Shown here one piece after another: positions 60,494 to 64,000 of a DNA stretch of 64,000 nucleotides. Within the stretch, counting starts at the first letter, position 1, and the number at the start of each line of letters is the position of its first letter. The notes under the pieces are model-generated. The model saw nothing but the letters and a program-made list of their open reading frames with translations, was not told where the DNA came from and searched no databases. The position numbers were made by a program, and so were the translations under genes. The stretch is taken from NCBI GenBank assembly GCA_963205105.1, contig CAUJJW010000003.1, positions 1 to 64,000 on the forward strand, read 5' to 3'. The DNA comes from Verrucomicrobiota bacterium. GTDB taxonomy: Bacteria > Verrucomicrobiota > Verrucomicrobiia > Limisphaerales > CAIMTB01.

Positions 60494-62266
60494 TCACGGC
60501 ACCATTTCCACCCGATAGAATCGCACCGTCCGCGTCGCCGCAGGATCGATGAATTCCACGGTCTGGGAAGCCGCCGTCACCGGACCACCCACCGCCTCCC
60601 ACGGCGTCCCTTCCGCAGTGTCACGTCCCCGAAGTTGAAACCGTTTTCCCGGAGCCGCCTCGGTGCGCACCACCGTTCCATTGGCGGTGACCCGGACCGA
60701 CTCCACTTCGAAATGAGCGGACAGGGCGTTGGTGGGGATCGAGCCGGTGCCGTGCTCCCAGTCGTTCAGGAAGCCATCCCCGTCGGGGTCCGCCCGTGGC
60801 CCGGCTTCGGGCACCGTGAACCGTGACCAGTAACGGCGCTGGAAGGTGTCATCCAGCCCGTCCCCGTTCGCATCCGGAAACGGGGGCAAAATCTCCAGAA
60901 AGCCATGCGCCCATCCCGATTGGGTCGCGTTCCTCAGTCGAAAGCTCCGCAGCCCAGGCACCGCCTCCGGCGACACCGTGAGCGTCATGGCCACCAAGGC
61001 CATGCCCGGAAGCGCGTTGGTGCGGACGACGATGGGGCCCGCCTCGAAACCCTTGCCCGTCACTTCCAACCGCAGATCCGCACTCGCAGCCGCCGTGGTC
61101 AGCACCCCCACATACTGCGGGTTGCCGTCCGCAGATAGAGCCACCCGGTAGCTGGTGTACGACGGCGATGCCAGATTCGCCGCCGGCCGCAAAATCCGAG
61201 CGATCCGCGGTATCGATCCCACCGTCACATTCAAATCCGCATTCCCCGAGGTGCCACCCGCCGACACCGTCACCACCCGGTCCGCGGACGGCGCGAAGGT
61301 CGTCGTCGCCGTGGTGTAGGCCGAGGAAATGTCCATGCCGCGAACGAGGTAGTTGGGGGCGGAAAGCGGATCCAACGGTGCCGCGCGCACCACCTGCACG
61401 CCCGGCGGCAAACCGGCCAGGGTGTACGTCCCATCCGCCAGACTTACCGTCCCTGCGAGCAGTTCACCCTGCGCATTCTCCGCGAACACAGCGGCGCCAA
61501 ACACGGGCTGGCCCGAGAGCGTCACCCGCCCCCTCACCTGACCCACCTGGTTCGCCGTGCCGCTGGTTGGATAGAGACCACGCGACGCCGTCCACTCGTC
61601 CCATGACAAACCCACCTGGGCGTTCAGTCCCAGTTCACCGGCAACGAACATCGTGGATGCCCCCACAGGCGAATGCTGCAAACCCAGCGCATGCCCGGCT
61701 TCGTGCAGCGCGATGGCTTCCACGAATGCTTGGGGGGTCGTCGGCTGGGAGGCATCGGTGAACCAACCGTACTCGACCCCGTTGAAGACCGTGTCTGCAT
61801 CGAAGATCACGTTGCCGTCCCGAAAGGAGGCCACATACGTCAGTGCCAGAATGCCGCGCAGACTGTCGCGCCCACCGTTGATGGTCAGGCTGCGGGCCCA
61901 AAAGACCGAGTTGGTGTGATCGGCGCTGTCGACGTCGACCGTGCCCGTCAAGGCGGGACCTTCCTCAAACTTCACCCGTGTTCCCAACACGCCCTGCCAT
62001 TGGTCGAACGCCGCCCGCACAGCGTCGAGCTCGGCTGAGGCGTTGGCTGCCGAGAACGCAGCCGAATCGAGCCGATAAATAATGGCCCGCGTCTCGCGAT
62101 TCACCGAGGAGGTCTTCACCCGGCCGTCCGGGTTCTCCAGTTGCCATCGACGCAGTTGCCCCGAGTCATTGACCTCCGAAACATACCCGAGCGCTGGAAT
62201 CACGAAGTGCCCCAGCATACCCACCGCAACAGCGACTCCGCACCACCGGCGTCCTGCATCGTTCAC
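60494..62266 (-). CDS. Secreted matrixin metalloprotease with IPT- or Ig-like and C-terminal modules
   Basis: 590 residues from a GTG at 62266 that shares GTGA with the stop of the upstream gene. The zinc motif HEAGHALGLQH (His188, His192, His198) and a Met-turn STMF identify a matrixin. A signal or anchor segment (VAVAVGMLGHFVIPALG) is at the start. After the catalytic domain come a carboxypeptidase-regulatory repeat (VRGRVTLSGQPVFGA, GTYTLAGLPPG), an IPT/Ig-like domain and a DANGDGLDD calcium-type loop, then a C-terminal module ending FYRVEMVP. It is co-translated with the gene at 62263. Confidence 0.87.
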   Translation of the reverse strand: MNDAGRRWCGVAVAVGMLGHFVIPALGYVSEVNDSGQLRRWQLENPDGRVKTSSVNRETRAIIYRLDSAAFSAANASAELDAVRAAFDQWQGVLGTRVKFEEGPALTGTVDVDSADHTNSVFWARSLTINGGRDSLRGILALTYVASFRDGNVIFDADTVFNGVEYGWFTDASQPTTPQAFVEAIALHEAGHALGLQHSPVGASTMFVAGELGLNAQVGLSWDEWTASRGLYPTSGTANQVGQVRGRVTLSGQPVFGAAVFAENAQGELLAGTVSLADGTYTLAGLPPGVQVVRAAPLDPLSAPNYLVRGMDISSAYTTATTTFAPSADRVVTVSAGGTSGNADLNVTVGSIPRIARILRPAANLASPSYTSYRVALSADGNPQYVGVLTTAAASADLRLEVTGKGFEAGPIVVRTNALPGMALVAMTLTVSPEAVPGLRSFRLRNATQSGWAHGFLEILPPFPDANGDGLDDTFQRRYWSRFTVPEAGPRADPDGDGFLNDWEHGTGSIPTNALSAHFEVESVRVTANGTVVRTEAAPGKRFQLRGRDTAEGTPWEAVGGPVTAASQTVEFIDPAATRTVRFYRVEMVP

Positions 62267-62904
62267 GGCGCGACCTCCCGGGTCCGTCGCTTCAAATCCT
62301 CCAGACTCAAGGGTCGGGTGGGAGGCCATGCCGCCAACCGGGCCTGCCCCACTTCAGCCGCCGCGCCCCAAAACAGATTGTGCACCCAACAACGACCGCT
62401 GCGATCGTCGCGGGTGACTCGAAAGCGCCCCTGGTCCATGCCCAACGTCACCCAATCGCCACCGACGCCACGCACCAGATAGGCCACCACTTCGTCGCCG
62501 ACCGCATACTCCGGCTGGCCGACGGCCCGGACCACCGTCTCGCCCAAAGCCCCGCCACCCGACACCACCGTGCACGAGCCTCCGGTGATCGGCCCTTTCC
62601 ACACGTCCTGAACCGACAGTTCCACCCGCGTGAAAATACGACCCTGGCCGTCACGCTGGCACTCGAGCGCCATGACCCGGCCATGCACCACCGCGTTCGC
62701 GTCGCGGGCGAGTTCCTCGATCGTCAACCGCACAAAACGCGTGGCTTCGACCGGCCGAATGGTCATCCCCAACCACAGAACCAGCAGCGCTCCCGCCAGC
62801 CCTGCCCGTCGACGGCCTGCCCCGAAACCGGAGCCCCGGTGGATCGAATGCCCGGCCTCAGCAGCTCCACCGGCCGACAACCCACCCTCGGTTCCCTGCT
62901 TCAT
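62263..62904 (-). CDS. Secreted partner protein of the matrixin
   Basis: 213 residues from the ATG at 62904. A signal segment (LAGALLVLWLGMTIRPVEA) precedes FVRLTIEELARDANAVVHGRV and RIFTRVELSVQDVWKG, a pattern that recurs in short proteins placed beside matrixins in Verrucomicrobia and myxobacteria. The function is not known; a chaperone, inhibitor or substrate-recruiting role is inferred only from the pairing. The stop overlaps the matrixin start by 4 bp. Confidence 0.7.
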   Translation of the reverse strand: MKQGTEGGLSAGGAAEAGHSIHRGSGFGAGRRRAGLAGALLVLWLGMTIRPVEATRFVRLTIEELARDANAVVHGRVMALECQRDGQGRIFTRVELSVQDVWKGPITGGSCTVVSGGGALGETVVRAVGQPEYAVGDEVVAYLVRGVGGDWVTLGMDQGRFRVTRDDRSGRCWVHNLFWGAAAEVGQARLAAWPPTRPLSLEDLKRRTREVAP

Positions 62905-62988
62905 CGTTCGAAATGGCCTCCAATCCATGGCGCCTGAGGAAAGCCCGATCCCACCTTCCCCGCAAGCGCGCCCTAATTGGAGCGTCCG

Positions 62989-63660
62989 TCACGGATGTTC
63001 CAGCCTTCCAATGGCCGCCACGATCTCGTCGGACACTTGCTGATAGATCTCCTTCACCCGCGTTCGCGAGGCCTCCTGGGCCTCGGCCACCAGGGCATCG
63101 AACCGCAACGGTGGTCCGAAACGGACGCCGATCGGATGGCGCTTGGGCCACTTGCGATGACGTCCCCACGACTCGTACGTTCCGAAAATCCGGACCGGCA
63201 CCACCGGCGCGTTCGATCGCAACGCGATCATGCCCACTCCGGAACGGCCCGGCTGGAGTTTGCCATCCAGGGTTCGTGTGCCCTCGGGGAACAGGATGAT
63301 CCCTTCGCCCGCCAGCAGCCGTTCCAGGATCGTCTTCAGTCCCTTGCCACTGCTCCCGTCCCGGTCCAATCCCACGGATCCCACCGAGCGCAGCAGCCAG
63401 CCGACCGCCCAGTTCGAAAACAAGGACTCGCGTCCGAGATAGCACAGCGCCCGCGGGCAAGAGGCACCGATCATCGGCGGATCCATGTAGCTCGCATGAT
63501 TGGCGGCGACGATCAGCGGGCCCTCCAGCGGGACATGCTCCCACCCGGCTTCCCGCCCGCTCAGAAGATGACCCGCCACCCAACGCGACATCGACCAACA
63601 CAGGTGGTAGATCGCCGGACGCCGGTACTTGCTCGTCCCCTTCGAGAAATGAAGCCGCAT
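62989..63660 (-). CDS. plsC: 1-acyl-sn-glycerol-3-phosphate acyltransferase
   Basis: 223 residues from the ATG at 63660; in-frame sequence further upstream is not conserved in character. PlsC makes phosphatidic acid. The H-x4-D motif is NHASYMD (His55, Asp60), followed by LFPEGTRTLDG, the substrate-binding motif. It lies before the matrixin pair on the same strand and may be transcribed separately. Confidence 0.93.
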   Translation of the reverse strand: MRLHFSKGTSKYRRPAIYHLCWSMSRWVAGHLLSGREAGWEHVPLEGPLIVAANHASYMDPPMIGASCPRALCYLGRESLFSNWAVGWLLRSVGSVGLDRDGSSGKGLKTILERLLAGEGIILFPEGTRTLDGKLQPGRSGVGMIALRSNAPVVPVRIFGTYESWGRHRKWPKRHPIGVRFGPPLRFDALVAEAQEASRTRVKEIYQQVSDEIVAAIGRLEHP

Positions 63661-63829
63661 CCGGCTCGATCGCGTCGCCCGCCCCAACTCGTTCGTGGAA
63701 CCATCCGTCACCCGGGAATTACGCGAAAAAGCCCCACGCCCACGCAAGCCCGGCGCGGCACGTTCTCCGATGTGCCCCAGCCCCAACTCCGCACTCCCCT
63801 CCCGCCGCGACACCGCCCAGAATCCACCC

Positions 63830-64000
63830 ATGCCGCGCGCGTACAACCCGCTGATCCTTGCCCTCGACGTTCCCGACGCCACCGCCGCCCTCCAACTGGC
63901 CGCCGCCGTCGGCCCTCACGTGGGTGCCCTCAAGATCGGCATGGAACTCTTCACCGCCGCCGGCCCCGACCTCGTGCGTCGCATCCGCGACACCGGCGCC
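63830..64000 (+). CDS. pyrF: Orotidine 5'-phosphate decarboxylase, 3' end outside window
   Basis: The first 57 residues are present, from the ATG at 63830. They show the start of the TIM barrel with the catalytic-loop Asp in LILALDVPD, and the KIGMELFTAAGP strand of this pyrimidine-pathway enzyme, which decarboxylates OMP to UMP. The rest lies beyond base 64000. It is divergent from plsC, with about 170 bp between the starts. Confidence 0.85.
   Translation, partial: MPRAYNPLILALDVPDATAALQLAAAVGPHVGALKIGMELFTAAGPDLVRRIRDTGA

Overview
The window looks like chromosomal DNA of a GC-rich Verrucomicrobiota bacterium, probably from the Pedosphaera/Limisphaerales side of the phylum. The evidence is the gene families: a DUF1501 plus PSD1/planctomycete-cytochrome pair, two one-gene pseudopilins with the ...ASMLLPAL... 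type of N-terminus and an H-x9-DG tail, secreted matrixin and gingipain-like proteases with a shared C-terminal module, an HpnH hopanoid enzyme, and a nusA-infB-rbfA-nrnA-truB-ribF operon. Placement below phylum is inference. I see no rRNA, tRNA, CRISPR array, phage or transposase gene.

Layout. 0-7.6 kb: end of a gingipain-like protease, an unrecognised exported protein, a His-rich metal-binding-type protein, a pseudopilin, a PQQ-type beta-propeller, hpnH and a small exported protein. 7.6-15.2 kb (minus strand): translation/transcription operon nusA-infB-rbfA-nrnA-truB-ribF behind a leader with an intrinsic-terminator-like hairpin. 15.3-17.2 kb: Tat-exported glycosylasparaginase and a sugar isomerase/epimerase-like protein. 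17.3-22.4 kb: DUF1501/PSD1 pair. 22.5-25.1 kb: nuclease-fold protein, membrane protein and PilT-type ATPase. 25.2-28.1 kb: nucleotidyltransferase, flippase-like membrane protein and CDP-alcohol phosphotransferase, probably one lipid-headgroup operon.

29.5-43.2 kb is the most unusual part: a phosphate-selective-type porin, a secreted protein, a PstS-like protein, a two-partner-secretion transporter with an apparent third POTRA domain, its 1249-residue filamentous-haemagglutinin-type partner, then ExbB, ExbD, a TonB-like protein and a second ExbD, all co-directional. A possible Pho-box-like site precedes the porin. Large imperfect palindromic repeats sit at most junctions of this cluster; one is translated as the N-terminus of the TonB-like protein and another resembles a linker inside the transporter gene. 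My reading is a phosphate-linked, proton-motive-force-coupled two-partner secretion locus; this is inference.

43.4-64 kb: fasciclin protein with a clear terminator, CPA2-type antiporter, FGE-fold membrane protein without the usual cysteines, a double glycosyltransferase, a secreted concanavalin-like protein, an mnmA-cutA-quinoprotein-pseudopilin run, hemW, a cold-shock protein, an ATP-grasp-like/MarC pair, a matrixin with its usual partner, plsC and the start of pyrF running off the window.
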